Shown in pieces: positions 20,642 to 30,241 of a stretch of DNA of 64,000 bases. Where the stretch lies: NCBI GenBank assembly GCA_022827625.1, contig JAJEIE010000025.1, positions 124,001-188,000 of the forward strand, in the 5' to 3' direction. Positions within the stretch are counted from its first letter, which is position 1. Every line of letters begins with the position of its first letter. The position numbers and the translations under genes are program-made. The notes under the pieces are model-generated. The model was given only the letters and a program-made list of their open reading frames with translations. It had not been told where the DNA came from and did not search any database. The stretch is from Candidatus Poribacteria bacterium. GTDB taxonomy: Bacteria; Poribacteria; WGA-4E; WGA-3G.

Positions 20642-21433
20642 TTATCCAGCATCGGTCTCCGCTTTTTTAGCTGCTTCCCAGATTGCATCTAAACTCTCTA
20701 AGTCTTGCGATTCAAAGTTTGTGCCGCGGCGTTCTAATTCTGCTTCCATCCATTTAAAGCGCGTTATAAACTTCCGGTTCGCCTGCCGTAACGTTTCTTC
20801 AGCTTGGAGATTCATAAAACGACATAGATTCACAATAGCAAATAATAGGTCACCAAGTTCCATCGCAGCTGCTTCTGAACCCTCTGTGTTGATACTGGCT
20901 TTGACTTCATCAAGCTCCTCTTCAACTTTAGCAATTACATCAGTAAGTTCGTCCCAATCGAAACCGACGCGCGCAGCTCGACTCTGTATCTTCTGAGCAT
21001 AGAGCAGGGTCGGCATTGCACTCGGAATCCCGTCGAGTACTGATTTCCGATCCGAATAGCCTGCCTCTTGGCGTTTGATTGCCTCCCAATTTTTTACGAC
21101 CTCTTCTGAATTCTCAACATCGACATCACCGAAGACGTGCGGATGCCGTCGGATCAATTTTTCTGTCAAGGTCTCAATTACTGCGTAGATATCGAACGCC
21201 TCGTGTTCCGATGCAATTTGTGCTTGGAGCATGATGTTCAGGAGCAGATCCCCCAGTTCCTCTTTCAGTTTACTCGGATCGCCTGTATCAATCGCTTCAA
21301 GCGTTTCGTAGGTTTCCTCAATAAGCGTTGATTTCAGGGTCTCATGCGTCTGCTCTCGATCCCATGGACACCCATTTTCACTCCTTAAGGTTGCTATGAC
21401 ACCAACAAGTTCCTTGAATAATTCTTTTGACAT
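20642..21433 (-). CDS. mazG: nucleoside triphosphate pyrophosphohydrolase MazG
   Basis: LRSENGCPWDREQTHETLKSTLIEETYETLEAID, EELGDLLLNIMLQAQIA. Confidence 0.93.
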   Translation of the reverse strand: MSKELFKELVGVIATLRSENGCPWDREQTHETLKSTLIEETYETLEAIDTGDPSKLKEELGDLLLNIMLQAQIASEHEAFDIYAVIETLTEKLIRRHPHVFGDVDVENSEEVVKNWEAIKRQEAGYSDRKSVLDGIPSAMPTLLYAQKIQSRAARVGFDWDELTDVIAKVEEELDEVKASINTEGSEAAAMELGDLLFAIVNLCRFMNLQAEETLRQANRKFITRFKWMEAELERRGTNFESQDLESLDAIWEAAKKAETDAG

Positions 21434-21444
21434 ATAGATCTCCT

Positions 21445-22695
21445 TTATTTTTTGCCTATTTTATTTTTCAATTCCTTCACATGTTTCTCGACTTCTGAGT
21501 AGCGTTCCGCTTCTCTGAAATAGGTGAGATAGAGTTTATACAGCTGCAACGCGCGAACGTAGTTTTTCTGTATCTCTGCCGCGCGGGCGCGTTCCTCTAA
21601 GGCATCTGCTTTTGCATTCAGCAGTTCGTGAAGCACTTGCACTGCACGTTCTGCGAAGATACTCCGATTATATGTTTCGCGAAGCCTTTCTAACACCTTA
21701 ACCAATTCGACATAGGATTTCTTATCTGCCGTCTCTTTTATCAGGTCAAGTTGTGTTTCTGCTTCTGTCGCGAGCCGTTCCGCTGCTTTCTTGGCACGGC
21801 GACACAGTGTTGTCTCAGGCAAAATCTCTGCAATTTGGTGGTAAAGCGTGAAAGCCTTACCCAACCTGCCCTCCCTTTCAGCGGTTTGTGCTGCTGCGAA
21901 TCCTGACTCCACCTGTTTTGCTGGTCCATGAGCAATTAGCCATTCTCGCATTCTTGTTTTCGTCAACCATGCTGCGGAGAGTTTGTGCGTTTCATCTGCC
22001 CATGCCTCAAACGTCACATCAGCACCCCACTCCTGGTAAAGCTCTGAGGCACGTTTGGCGCGCCGATAATGCGGATCATCGAGGGCTCCAACGCCAAAAA
22101 AGACCGGATGTCCCTGAATCGGTTTTGGCGGTGGTGGATTCATATCCACATCACGCCTGCCTGCACCAAGGACAAGCCTCCCTGCTAACCGGTCTAACAA
22201 TTGCTCGCCTAAAACCGTTGTCGAATACCCACCTTGGCTATAGCCTCCCATAAAGATGTAGTCTGTCGCGATATTCAATCGTGCTGAGAGCAAGGTCAGA
22301 ACTTCCTCAAAGAAGCGTATATCAGCGGTGGTTGCGTCGGGACTCAGTCCTTTATAGTAAGCGTCGGTCGCGTAGTTCATACCGACAACGATAAATTCCC
22401 GTCCTTTTGTTATCCTTTTGAACATCCATGTCGTTGCTGTTCCACCCCAACCGTGGTAATAAAAAATAACAGGAAAAGGACGGCTGTCTGTATAATCGAC
22501 GGGAACGTAAACCAAAAACGTCTTTTCAGTCTCTGGGGCTGTCATACGTACTTCCGTGCCGGGTAGCAGTTTGGGTATATCAGCAGCAAGGGCACCACAG
22601 AACAAGAGCAGTAGAAATGCACTGAAACACGCAATCCACGTGCCATAGTAACAACATGAATCGCTATTAGAATAGAGAGGGAGGCGTATTCTCAT
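21445..22695 (-). CDS. alpha/beta hydrolase (PHB depolymerase-like) with C-terminal TPR-like helical region
   Basis: signal peptide, FYYHGWGGTATTW, GGYSQGGYST nucleophile elbow. Confidence 0.75.
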   Translation of the reverse strand: MRIRLPLYSNSDSCCYYGTWIACFSAFLLLLFCGALAADIPKLLPGTEVRMTAPETEKTFLVYVPVDYTDSRPFPVIFYYHGWGGTATTWMFKRITKGREFIVVGMNYATDAYYKGLSPDATTADIRFFEEVLTLLSARLNIATDYIFMGGYSQGGYSTTVLGEQLLDRLAGRLVLGAGRRDVDMNPPPPKPIQGHPVFFGVGALDDPHYRRAKRASELYQEWGADVTFEAWADETHKLSAAWLTKTRMREWLIAHGPAKQVESGFAAAQTAEREGRLGKAFTLYHQIAEILPETTLCRRAKKAAERLATEAETQLDLIKETADKKSYVELVKVLERLRETYNRSIFAERAVQVLHELLNAKADALEERARAAEIQKNYVRALQLYKLYLTYFREAERYSEVEKHVKELKNKIGKK

Positions 22696-23393
22696 GCGTC
22701 CGTACCATTCTCTTGAAGCGTTTCTAATTGAATAATCAGTTGACCGAGTTGTAATCCCAGCAGTAGCGTATAGATTTGCATTAAAAGTGTGACCTGTCCC
22801 TCAGTCGGCAAATCGCTGGCATGAATCACAGCGAGCAACCTATCGGCACGCTCGCGCACCTGCGCTGCTTTGTCCACATCGTCTTCTACTGTTTCTGGTG
22901 TGCTTTCTTTGATGAACTGCCAGATTCGATCTTGGATTTCGAGGGTATAATTCTTTGCCATCGCCGTACGCGCCCGCTTTGCAGAGTCTACCCAGATCGT
23001 GTTCGCCTTCCAATTGAGCATGAATGCGATGCTATTGATAAGCACATCGCGAGGGCTATCTTCGCCAGAAAGGAGTTCTTCAATGTTGGTAACCCCTTCT
23101 GCTTCTGCGGAGAAGGTTCGGACGCGCGTATACTCCTTCAGGTTTTTCAACATCAATTCGTTTTCAGCGACGAGATGCCAAAAATCCGCACTCGTTGAGA
23201 GCAGTACCTCCACACGGTTGCAAACCGCACTCGGAATTTGTGCGCGGATACAGGAATAGTGGAGACTGTGGAGTTGACTCCGAAAGTCTTGCAAACTCTC
23301 AGTCGTTTGCATTGCTGATGCATGGGCGATATGCGGCAGGAGTTCTCCGCGAATCTGGTCTAACAGTGCAGGAATCGTACGTTCAGCATTCAT
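22692..23393 (-). CDS. hypothetical helical protein
   Basis: 233 aa ORF overlapping downstream hydrolase start by 4 nt (coupled). Confidence 0.6.
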   Translation of the reverse strand: MNAERTIPALLDQIRGELLPHIAHASAMQTTESLQDFRSQLHSLHYSCIRAQIPSAVCNRVEVLLSTSADFWHLVAENELMLKNLKEYTRVRTFSAEAEGVTNIEELLSGEDSPRDVLINSIAFMLNWKANTIWVDSAKRARTAMAKNYTLEIQDRIWQFIKESTPETVEDDVDKAAQVRERADRLLAVIHASDLPTEGQVTLLMQIYTLLLGLQLGQLIIQLETLQENGTDA

Positions 23394-23484
23394 CTGGTAA
23401 ACCTTATCAGTGCGAGGTGTTTATTGGCATAGTTTTCTTTCCTAATAGCATAGCAGGTTTAATCGAAAAAATCAATCTGAATGC

Positions 23485-23513
23485 TTGCTTTTTCTAAATT
23501 TTTCGTGTATACT
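23485..23513 (+). promoter_or_regulatory. putative promoter TTGCTT-17-TATACT for hicBA
   Basis: -10 consensus-like; weak -35. Confidence 0.4.
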
Positions 23514-23560
23514 TTGGTGACACCATAAACAGTCCCGATCTTGTAAATGTGGAGGTTTCG

Positions 23561-23845
23561 ATGAAAAATCTTGTGATAACAGAGGAAATTTGGAAGGAGG
23601 GCAATATGTACACCGCCTATTGTCCAGAGTTAGACGTTGCGAGTTGTGGGAGGGGTATAGAAGAAGCGCGAAAAAATCTCCTTGAAGTTATCGAAATTCA
23701 GTTGGAGGAAGCAGCTAAATTAGGGACACTCAGGGCATTTTTGGAAAACGCAGGTTACGATTTGACCACTTCACAACCGACCCTCCAACTTGATAAACAA
23801 GTAGTGGCATTTAACCAGCGTACCGTACCTCTTGGGGACCTTTAA
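23561..23845 (+). CDS. hicB: HicB-like antitoxin
   Basis: MYTAYCPELDVASCGRGIEEARKNLLEVIEIQLEEA; GGAGG SD before ATG 23561. Confidence 0.82.
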   Translation: MKNLVITEEIWKEGNMYTAYCPELDVASCGRGIEEARKNLLEVIEIQLEEAAKLGTLRAFLENAGYDLTTSQPTLQLDKQVVAFNQRTVPLGDL

Positions 23846-24075
23846 TGCCGAGACTCTTACCAACAGATTGGCGAACCCAAGTTAAAATTTTTGAAAAATT
23901 CGGGTGCCGCTATGTTCGGCAAAAAGGATCACATCTCATCTACCACCACCCTAATGCGGAACGTGCCGTTGTTATCCCTCGTTATGACGAAATCCCTGTT
24001 ACAATCATCAGAAATAACATGCGTACTGTCGGCATGAGCAGAGAACAATACTTTCGATTGTTTACCGAGGTTTAA
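23845..24075 (+). CDS. hicA: HicA-like mRNA interferase toxin
   Basis: FGCRYVRQKGSHLIYHHPNAERAVVIPRYDEIPVTIIRNNMRTVGMS; TAATG overlap with hicB. Confidence 0.85.
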   Translation: MPRLLPTDWRTQVKIFEKFGCRYVRQKGSHLIYHHPNAERAVVIPRYDEIPVTIIRNNMRTVGMSREQYFRLFTEV

Positions 24076-25263
24076 TTTTTTCAATCAAAATATCCATTTT
24101 CTGCCAAATTTGTGTAAGTCCTATCTGATTCAAAAGTGTAGGAACAGTAAAGTCCTGAATTGCCGACTGATAATCTTCTATCATCCCATTATAGTCACGG
24201 ATAACAGCACGCAGGGATTTTGTGAAACCTCTACTGCTGTAGGATAGGACTCTCTCCGGATTCAACTCAATGGCTTTATCGTGGTTTTCAATCGCCTCTT
24301 GATATAGTTTCTGTGCTTGCTTCAAATTTCTCAGTTCAGCCTTAGACTCACCAAGTGCCAGTTTAGCCTTGGATTTGCCAAGTTCTGTCTTTGCCTTACC
24401 CCGAGCGTCATAGGCACGAGCAAAATCCGGGTTCAATTCAAGAATTTTGTCAGTGATCATTGTTCAAATTCGCTATACCCGAATAGAAGTGAGCTTTGGC
24501 ATAGTCCCCTTTAGCGGCGACATCTTGTTTCAAAGTTTTCTTTACATCACCTAATCGGGCATAGGCATGTGCTAAACTAAAATTATCTGGGTTTAGGTTG
24601 ATAACTTGGTTATAGTCTTGAATCGCCTCCACATAGTCAGGTTCGGACATTTCTACTTTTGCAACGCCACGTTTGAAATAGGCATCGGCATAATCAGGAT
24701 TTAATTTAAGTGCTTCGTCGAAGTCTTCAATCGCCATAACTTGTCCTTCGCTGTTTAAGATGGGCCCACCACTGTTACCGCCATCTAAAGGAGAATCACC
24801 CTTTTTTTTGGAAACCCCACAGCTACCAACCGGAGTTCTCCATCGCTCTTCCGTATCCTGTGTACGGTTCCCTCTGTAACTTTGTACCCTCCATCTGGAT
24901 ATCCTACGGCAGAAATCAACTCGCCTTTTTTTCCTTCACTTAATTCAAGCGGTTTGCCTTTACCTGAAACCTTTAGGATAACAAGGTCATGTTCCGGAGC
25001 GTATCCAATAACCTTTTCAATGTTGTAAACTTTTTTCTTCCAACTGCAAAAACTATTCTTGCACTATCAACAACGTGGATATTGGTCACAACTTTATCAC
25101 GCTCTACAAAAAAGCCGCTCCCGTAACTAACAGTCCCTTCTGCGTTTCCGATTACCATCAATACTGTAGCATCTTTGGCACGCTGCTGGGGAGTCTGCGT
25201 ACACGCAGACAACAACAACCCTAAAACCAATAAATCCAATAAAAATTTTCTGTTATATGTCAT
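24062..25263 (-). pseudogene. trypsin-like serine protease + TPR lipoprotein, disrupted by about three frameshifts
   Basis: ORFs 24973-25263, 24450-24737 and 24062-24460 read consecutively as lipoprotein signal, TNIHVVD, (shifted) APEHDLVILK, GNSGGPILN, then TPRs. Confidence 0.75.
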
Positions 25264-25558
25264 TAAGTGCGATCCTTCCTATAGTTTAGGCTTTGTTGTG
25301 AATTCACGGATAAAGATTGGACCGATGCGAAAAAGCCATCAACGTTTAACTATAGTAGATTTTGGAATTACTTACACACTTGTCCGTTACCAGAGTAGCG
25401 TTCGTAGTAGGGCAATTCATTGCCCGTTGTTTCAAAACATGTGCAAATAATTACGGGATCTACTATAATAGCGTAGCAGGTTTCCGCTAAAAAGTCAACT
25501 TGACAATTATTGAAAGTTTTGAAGATCTCTTGCTAAGAGAGAAGCATTAATGTTACAA

Positions 25559-25585
25559 TAGGCATAAATCAATTGATTATGCCTA
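25559..25585. promoter_or_regulatory. 27-bp near-palindrome TAGGCATAA..TTATGCCTA (candidate operator)
   Basis: 9-bp perfect arms abutting TACAAT -10-like box and preceding the SD of 25601 CDS. Confidence 0.5.
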
Positions 25586-25600
25586 TTTGAAAAGGAGATC

Positions 25601-25834
25601 ATGGAGATGTCAAACGAACGATTAGCAATTCAAGAAATAGAGCAGAAGTATCCAGACGAATGGCTACTTATCGTAGACTGCGAAATCAGCGAAAATACCG
25701 AGCTGCTATCCGGGGTTGTTGCTGTCCATAGCAAATCCCGAGAAGATATTCATGATGCCTTAGTTAACTACAAAGGACAAGTTGCTATATATTCTACACG
25801 CGAAATTCCAGAAAATGTGGAGTATATTTTGTAA
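25601..25834 (+). CDS. small conserved-type hypothetical protein
   Basis: MEMSNERLAIQEIEQKYPDEWLLIVDCEI..., AAAGGAG SD. Confidence 0.65.
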   Translation: MEMSNERLAIQEIEQKYPDEWLLIVDCEISENTELLSGVVAVHSKSREDIHDALVNYKGQVAIYSTREIPENVEYIL

Positions 25835-25879
25835 TGGCACGTGTCTCTTTTACTCGTCTGCGTCGGTTGATCGTTCTGA

Positions 25880-25984
25880 GTCTTGGAGTCTGCAATAAAT
25901 GGTCTGTTAGGCATGAATTTTCTGGAGCGTTTTGACATCGATATCTCACTCTCAACTGGAACAATTGAACTCCATCCACACTGA
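25880..25984 (+). pseudogene. 3' remnant of a retropepsin-like aspartic protease
   Basis: open frame VLESAINGLLGMNFLERFDIDISLSTGTIELHPH* without start or catalytic half. Confidence 0.5.
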
Positions 25985-26012
25985 AGTAAACTTGGAGGAG
26001 TTGCGGACTATC

Positions 26013-26573
26013 ATGAAACTACTTATTGCTACCATCATCAGTATTGCTCTTTTTGGAGTATTCGCGAGTTTTGCTGATGAAAGAACCGAAGCGGATCCAC
26101 TAAAAGTAGGTGATACAGCACCGGATTTTCTGCTCCAAGATGTTGAAGAAAAGGAGCATAGTCTGAAAAAACTGCGCGGCAAAATCGTTTTCCTTATTAT
26201 GGGCAACCGAAAGATTCGGGAGGAAGATGACAAATGGGCGGAGGCGTTCCAGAACGATTACCGAGAGAACCCACAGGTGAACGCCTATATCATCGCCGAT
26301 ATGCGGAGCGTTCCAGGGTTCATACCGAAAGGTTTTATTCGAGGTCAACTCAAGAAAAACCCGCCTCCTGTAAAATTCCTACTCGACTGGAAGGGAGAGG
26401 TTCATAAACGGTATCAAACAAAAAAAGAAAAGCCGACGCTCTATCTCATTTCGCAAGAAGGCACAATTGTGTTCCACGAAAAAGCAGATTTCAAGCCCGA
26501 AATTTTCAACGAACTTAAAAAAGCAATTGATACACTTTTAGCCATAGCTGCGAATAAAAACGAAAGGAAATAA
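26013..26573 (+). CDS. redoxin/thioredoxin-fold (AhpC/TSA-like) exported protein
   Basis: signal peptide MKLLIATIISIALFGVFASFA; VGDTAPDFLLQDVEEKEHSLKKLRGKIVFL; no CxxC. Confidence 0.65.
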   Translation: MKLLIATIISIALFGVFASFADERTEADPLKVGDTAPDFLLQDVEEKEHSLKKLRGKIVFLIMGNRKIREEDDKWAEAFQNDYRENPQVNAYIIADMRSVPGFIPKGFIRGQLKKNPPPVKFLLDWKGEVHKRYQTKKEKPTLYLISQEGTIVFHEKADFKPEIFNELKKAIDTLLAIAANKNERK

Positions 26574-26575
26574 TT

Positions 26576-27547
26576 ATGAAATATCTCGTCACCGGTTGTG
26601 CTGGATTCATCGGGTGGAGGGTAACAGAACTTTTGCTTGAGGCGGGACACACTGTTGTAGGGATTGATAATATAAATACCTCTTATGATACACAAGTAAA
26701 GCACTGGCGGCTTAAGCAACTCGAAGGTACTCCCAATTTTTATTTTCACCGCTCTGACATCTGCGATCGAGACGCACTGCGGACAATATTTGATACGCCT
26801 TATGACGCTGTAATTAACCTCGCTGCACGCGCCGGTGTACGGCATTCTGTCGAAGATCCGTGGGTATATGTTGACACAAATATAACCGGCACGCTGAATC
26901 TATTGGCGTTATGCCGCGAGTTTGAGGTCAAAAAATTTGTGCTGGCATCGACATCAAGCCTCTACGGATCGGATAACCCGCTTCCGTTTAGTGAGGAGAC
27001 GAATACAGACGGACCCTTGTCTCCTTATGCTGCCTCAAAAAAGGGTGCGGAGGCACTCTGCCATAGTTATCACCATCTCTACGGCATCGATATGACAATC
27101 TTCCGTTTTTTCACCGTCTATGGACCCGCGGGCAGACCCGATATGAGCGCATTTCGCTTTGTGCATTGGATCAGTGAAGGGAAACCGGTTATCGTTTATG
27201 GGGACGGCAAAGAGTCCTCACGAGATTATACCTATCTTGATGATGTTGCAAGGGGGGTGATCGCAGGATTGAAACCGCTCAAATATGAAGTGATTAACCT
27301 CGGTTCAGACAGTCCTATTGTACTTATTGAAACGATCCGATTGATAGAGGAACTCGTTGGTAAGAAAGCGAACCTCTCGCATCAACCTTTTCATCCAGCA
27401 GATGCACGCGCCACGTGGGCGAACATCAAAAAAGCTGAAGAACTCTTGGGGTGGCGACCACAAGTCACTTTTCGAGAGGGTATTACGGCACTGGTCGAGT
27501 GGTATCAGGCGAATCGAGAGTGGGCGAAGAACATCGCGACAGACTAA
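26576..27547 (+). CDS. NAD-dependent epimerase/dehydratase (UDP-glucuronate 4-epimerase-like)
   Basis: VTGCAGFIGWRVTELLLEAGHTVVGIDN; YAASKKGAE catalytic YxxxK. Confidence 0.9.
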   Translation: MKYLVTGCAGFIGWRVTELLLEAGHTVVGIDNINTSYDTQVKHWRLKQLEGTPNFYFHRSDICDRDALRTIFDTPYDAVINLAARAGVRHSVEDPWVYVDTNITGTLNLLALCREFEVKKFVLASTSSLYGSDNPLPFSEETNTDGPLSPYAASKKGAEALCHSYHHLYGIDMTIFRFFTVYGPAGRPDMSAFRFVHWISEGKPVIVYGDGKESSRDYTYLDDVARGVIAGLKPLKYEVINLGSDSPIVLIETIRLIEELVGKKANLSHQPFHPADARATWANIKKAEELLGWRPQVTFREGITALVEWYQANREWAKNIATD

Positions 27548-28137
27548 GCCGCTATTAGGAGCTTAACTGCCTTTTCCAAAGCCCCTGCGTCTACTTTTAT
27601 TTTCGCTATCTCTGCCTCGCGTTGCACGTAATTCAATGTATGTTCGGTACTCATCGGTGCTGCGATGTCCTGAACAATCTTATGGAGACGTTTCACGTCA
27701 GCCTTCTTGATGCCAGTCTCTGCTTCTATGCGAGTATGTAGTGCGGCGGGTGATTCTGGCTTTTCAGGAGGCGTCTCGCGCTTGGAACGGGTGCGGCTGG
27801 TTTTGGGCTTCGGACGCGCCGAGGTAGCAGACTCCGTTTTCGAGCGACGGGTTCTTGTGCGAGACGTTTTCTGTCTGGAAGACTGAATCTTTCCTGCCTC
27901 AAGCGATTTGATACCACACTCCTTACACACCTTCGCTGTGGCATCCGCTAAAGTCATCGTTACAATTAGTTCGCTAATCGCACCGCAGAGATCGCATTCA
28001 GAAAGGTTTTCGATGCTCGTTAGGATCTCTGCGTGTATTACGAACATTTTTTCCTTATCGGTTTTCGTCTGCTTTTCTTTTTGACAGAGTGCTATCAGTT
28101 TCTGTGCTGCTTTCTCGATTGTGTCTAAATGTCCCAT
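27544..28137 (-). CDS. hypothetical zinc-ribbon protein with Arg/Lys-rich low-complexity linker
   Basis: CDLCG...CKECG and KTSRTRTRRSKTESATSARPKPKTSRTRSKRE. Confidence 0.65.
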   Translation of the reverse strand: MGHLDTIEKAAQKLIALCQKEKQTKTDKEKMFVIHAEILTSIENLSECDLCGAISELIVTMTLADATAKVCKECGIKSLEAGKIQSSRQKTSRTRTRRSKTESATSARPKPKTSRTRSKRETPPEKPESPAALHTRIEAETGIKKADVKRLHKIVQDIAAPMSTEHTLNYVQREAEIAKIKVDAGALEKAVKLLIAA

Positions 28138-28152
28138 CTTCCCCCCAACTGA

Positions 28153-28196
28153 GTAGGCGAGGTTCTAACCTCGCTGATCCGCGCTGTCCAATTACT
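28153..28196 (+). repeat. dispersed palindromic repeat GTAGGCGAGGTTCTAACCTCGC...GTCCAATTA
   Basis: arms GCGAGGTT/AACCTCGC; shares its 3' tail with copy at 30471. Confidence 0.6.
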
Positions 28197-29790
28197 TCGT
28201 CTCCGACGAGGCGACGGCACTTTTATCCGTATAAAGCTTATATTCAAAACTATCTATCAAGGCTTCACAACTCGCAGAGATGATATTTTCTGAGACACCA
28301 ACGGTTCTCCAACTCCGTTCTCCATCACTCGCTTCAATAAGCACCCGAACCTTGGAACCCGTCCCCGCTTTGGTGTCCAGCACCCGAACTTTGTAATCTA
28401 TCAGTCGAACTGTCTGCAAGGCGGGATAAAACTGTTCCAGTGCCTTTCGGAGTGCCGTGTCAAGTGCATTGACGGGACCATCTCCGTCAGCAGCGGTATG
28501 TGCCGTCAAACCGTCCGGCGTTGTAACCTTTACCGTTGCTTCGGAACGCATGGCGAAATCGCTGAACTGTTCAATGATCACCCGAAAACCGACAGGATCA
28601 AAGAAGGATTCGTATCCGTTAAATACCTTATGTGTCAGCAGCTCAAACGACGCTTCAGCGGCTTCATACTGATAGCCTTCTTGTTCCGCTTCTTTCAGTC
28701 GCTTGAAGAGTTCGAGCACCTGCGGTGAATTTTTGTCGTAATCTGGATACTCCTTCTCAATCTTTTTCATGATTGTGCCGCGTCCTGCTTGATCAGATAC
28801 GAGAATCCGTTGCGTATTGCCCACCTTTTCGGGTTCAATATGTTCGTAAGTCAGGCGGTTTTTGCGGATCGCATCTGTATGCAAGCCACCTTTATGCGCA
28901 AAGGCGGAGCGACCCACATACGGTTGGCGTTCGTCGTGTGGGAGATTTGCTAGCTCACTAATCAACCGCGAAATTTCTGTTAACCCTTGCAGCTGCGTCT
29001 CACTTAGACACTTTATGCCGAGTTTGAGTTGGATTGTTGGAATAATAGAAGCGAGATTCGCATTTCCACACCGTTCACCGTAGCCGTTGAATGTTCCTTG
29101 CACATGGGTTGCGCCTGCTTGAACAGCCAGTACGGAGTTGGCTGCACCCATACCGGCATCGTTGTGCGTATGAATACCTACCGGCAACGACAACTCGGAG
29201 AGCACAGTTCTTACGCCTTCCTGAATTTCTAACGGCAGTCTACCGCCATTGGTATCACAGAGGACGAGGCAGCTCGCACCGCCAGTTGCAGCCGCGCGTA
29301 GTGTCTCTATGGCATACTCGGGGTCATCTGCGTAACCGTCAAAGAAGTGTTCCGCATCATAAATCACTTCGCGCCCGTTCTCCACAAGGTAACGAACGGA
29401 ATTCTCAATTAATTCTAAGTTTTCGTCTGGTGTTACTCGCAGGACATCGGTTGCATGGAGCCGCCAACTTTTCCCAAAGATTGTGACAGTCCTTGCGCCG
29501 GTATCCAGTAGCGCAGTTAGATTCGGATCGGTTTCGGGGGTATACGTAGGATAGTACGTGCTACCAAACGGCACAATCGTTGCCGTTTCTAATGCCATAC
29601 TTTTTGCGCGCCTGAAAAATTCTATGTCTTTCGGGTTGGAACCCGGGTACCCGCCTTCAATATAGCGGATGCCTAATTTATCGAGTGCTTCTATGATGAT
29701 GAGTTTATCTTCCACAGAAAACGCGACGCCTTCTGCTTGGCTGCCATCCCTGAGTGTCGTATCGTAAAATTCAACCATGTCGCTTTTCAC
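28192..29790 (-). CDS. cimA: citramalate synthase
   Basis: VEFYDTTLRDGSQAEGVAFSVEDKL, GGYPGSNPKD, HTHNDAGMGAANS, GTFNGYGERCGNANL. Confidence 0.92.
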   Translation of the reverse strand: MKSDMVEFYDTTLRDGSQAEGVAFSVEDKLIIIEALDKLGIRYIEGGYPGSNPKDIEFFRRAKSMALETATIVPFGSTYYPTYTPETDPNLTALLDTGARTVTIFGKSWRLHATDVLRVTPDENLELIENSVRYLVENGREVIYDAEHFFDGYADDPEYAIETLRAAATGGASCLVLCDTNGGRLPLEIQEGVRTVLSELSLPVGIHTHNDAGMGAANSVLAVQAGATHVQGTFNGYGERCGNANLASIIPTIQLKLGIKCLSETQLQGLTEISRLISELANLPHDERQPYVGRSAFAHKGGLHTDAIRKNRLTYEHIEPEKVGNTQRILVSDQAGRGTIMKKIEKEYPDYDKNSPQVLELFKRLKEAEQEGYQYEAAEASFELLTHKVFNGYESFFDPVGFRVIIEQFSDFAMRSEATVKVTTPDGLTAHTAADGDGPVNALDTALRKALEQFYPALQTVRLIDYKVRVLDTKAGTGSKVRVLIEASDGERSWRTVGVSENIISASCEALIDSFEYKLYTDKSAVASSETK

Positions 29791-29907
29791 AATGAGTTTT
29801 GGCTTGTGTTTTTGAATATGGGCTTGTCAACTTCGCTCTACAACGCCAAAAATCGTGTCTCCTATTATGCTTTATATATTGTAATCTGTGCCTGATTCAC
29901 CGCTAAT

Positions 29908-29936
29908 ATTTTATCACATTTCAGGGCAAAAGTCAA
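29908..29936 (-). promoter_or_regulatory. sigma70-like promoter (TTGACT-17-TAAAAT) for cimA
   Basis: minus strand boxes at 29931-29936 and 29908-29913. Confidence 0.55.
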
Positions 29937-30007
29937 ATACGTTTCAGTAGATATTCTGTAGGATGGATTTGCAATCTTTCCATTATTTTGCGCGCTATTT
30001 ACCCCAA

Positions 30008-30031
30008 AAATGTTACACCAATGTAACATTT
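30008..30031. repeat. inverted repeat AAATGTTACA-CCAA-TGTAACATTT
   Basis: perfect 10-bp arms, 4-nt loop, in cimA upstream region. Confidence 0.6.
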
Positions 30032-30211
30032 CATGGGCAGAGACAATCGGCATAGAATCCAGTGGCCGTCAGGATTCGTAGACGTTTTGTGTCCAATTTC
30101 CGATTGGGAAAAAAATAATTTTGCCGAAAGTGGAACATCTTGTAGATAAACGGTAATGGCGTTATCCATACATTGAATTTTCAGAGATCGATAGCGCATT
30201 TTCCGCCATTG

Positions 30212-30241
30212 AAAAATAGTATAATATATTATACTATTTTT
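30212..30241. repeat. perfect 30-bp palindrome AAAAATAGTATAATATATTATACTATTTTT
   Basis: identical to its reverse complement. Confidence 0.75.
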
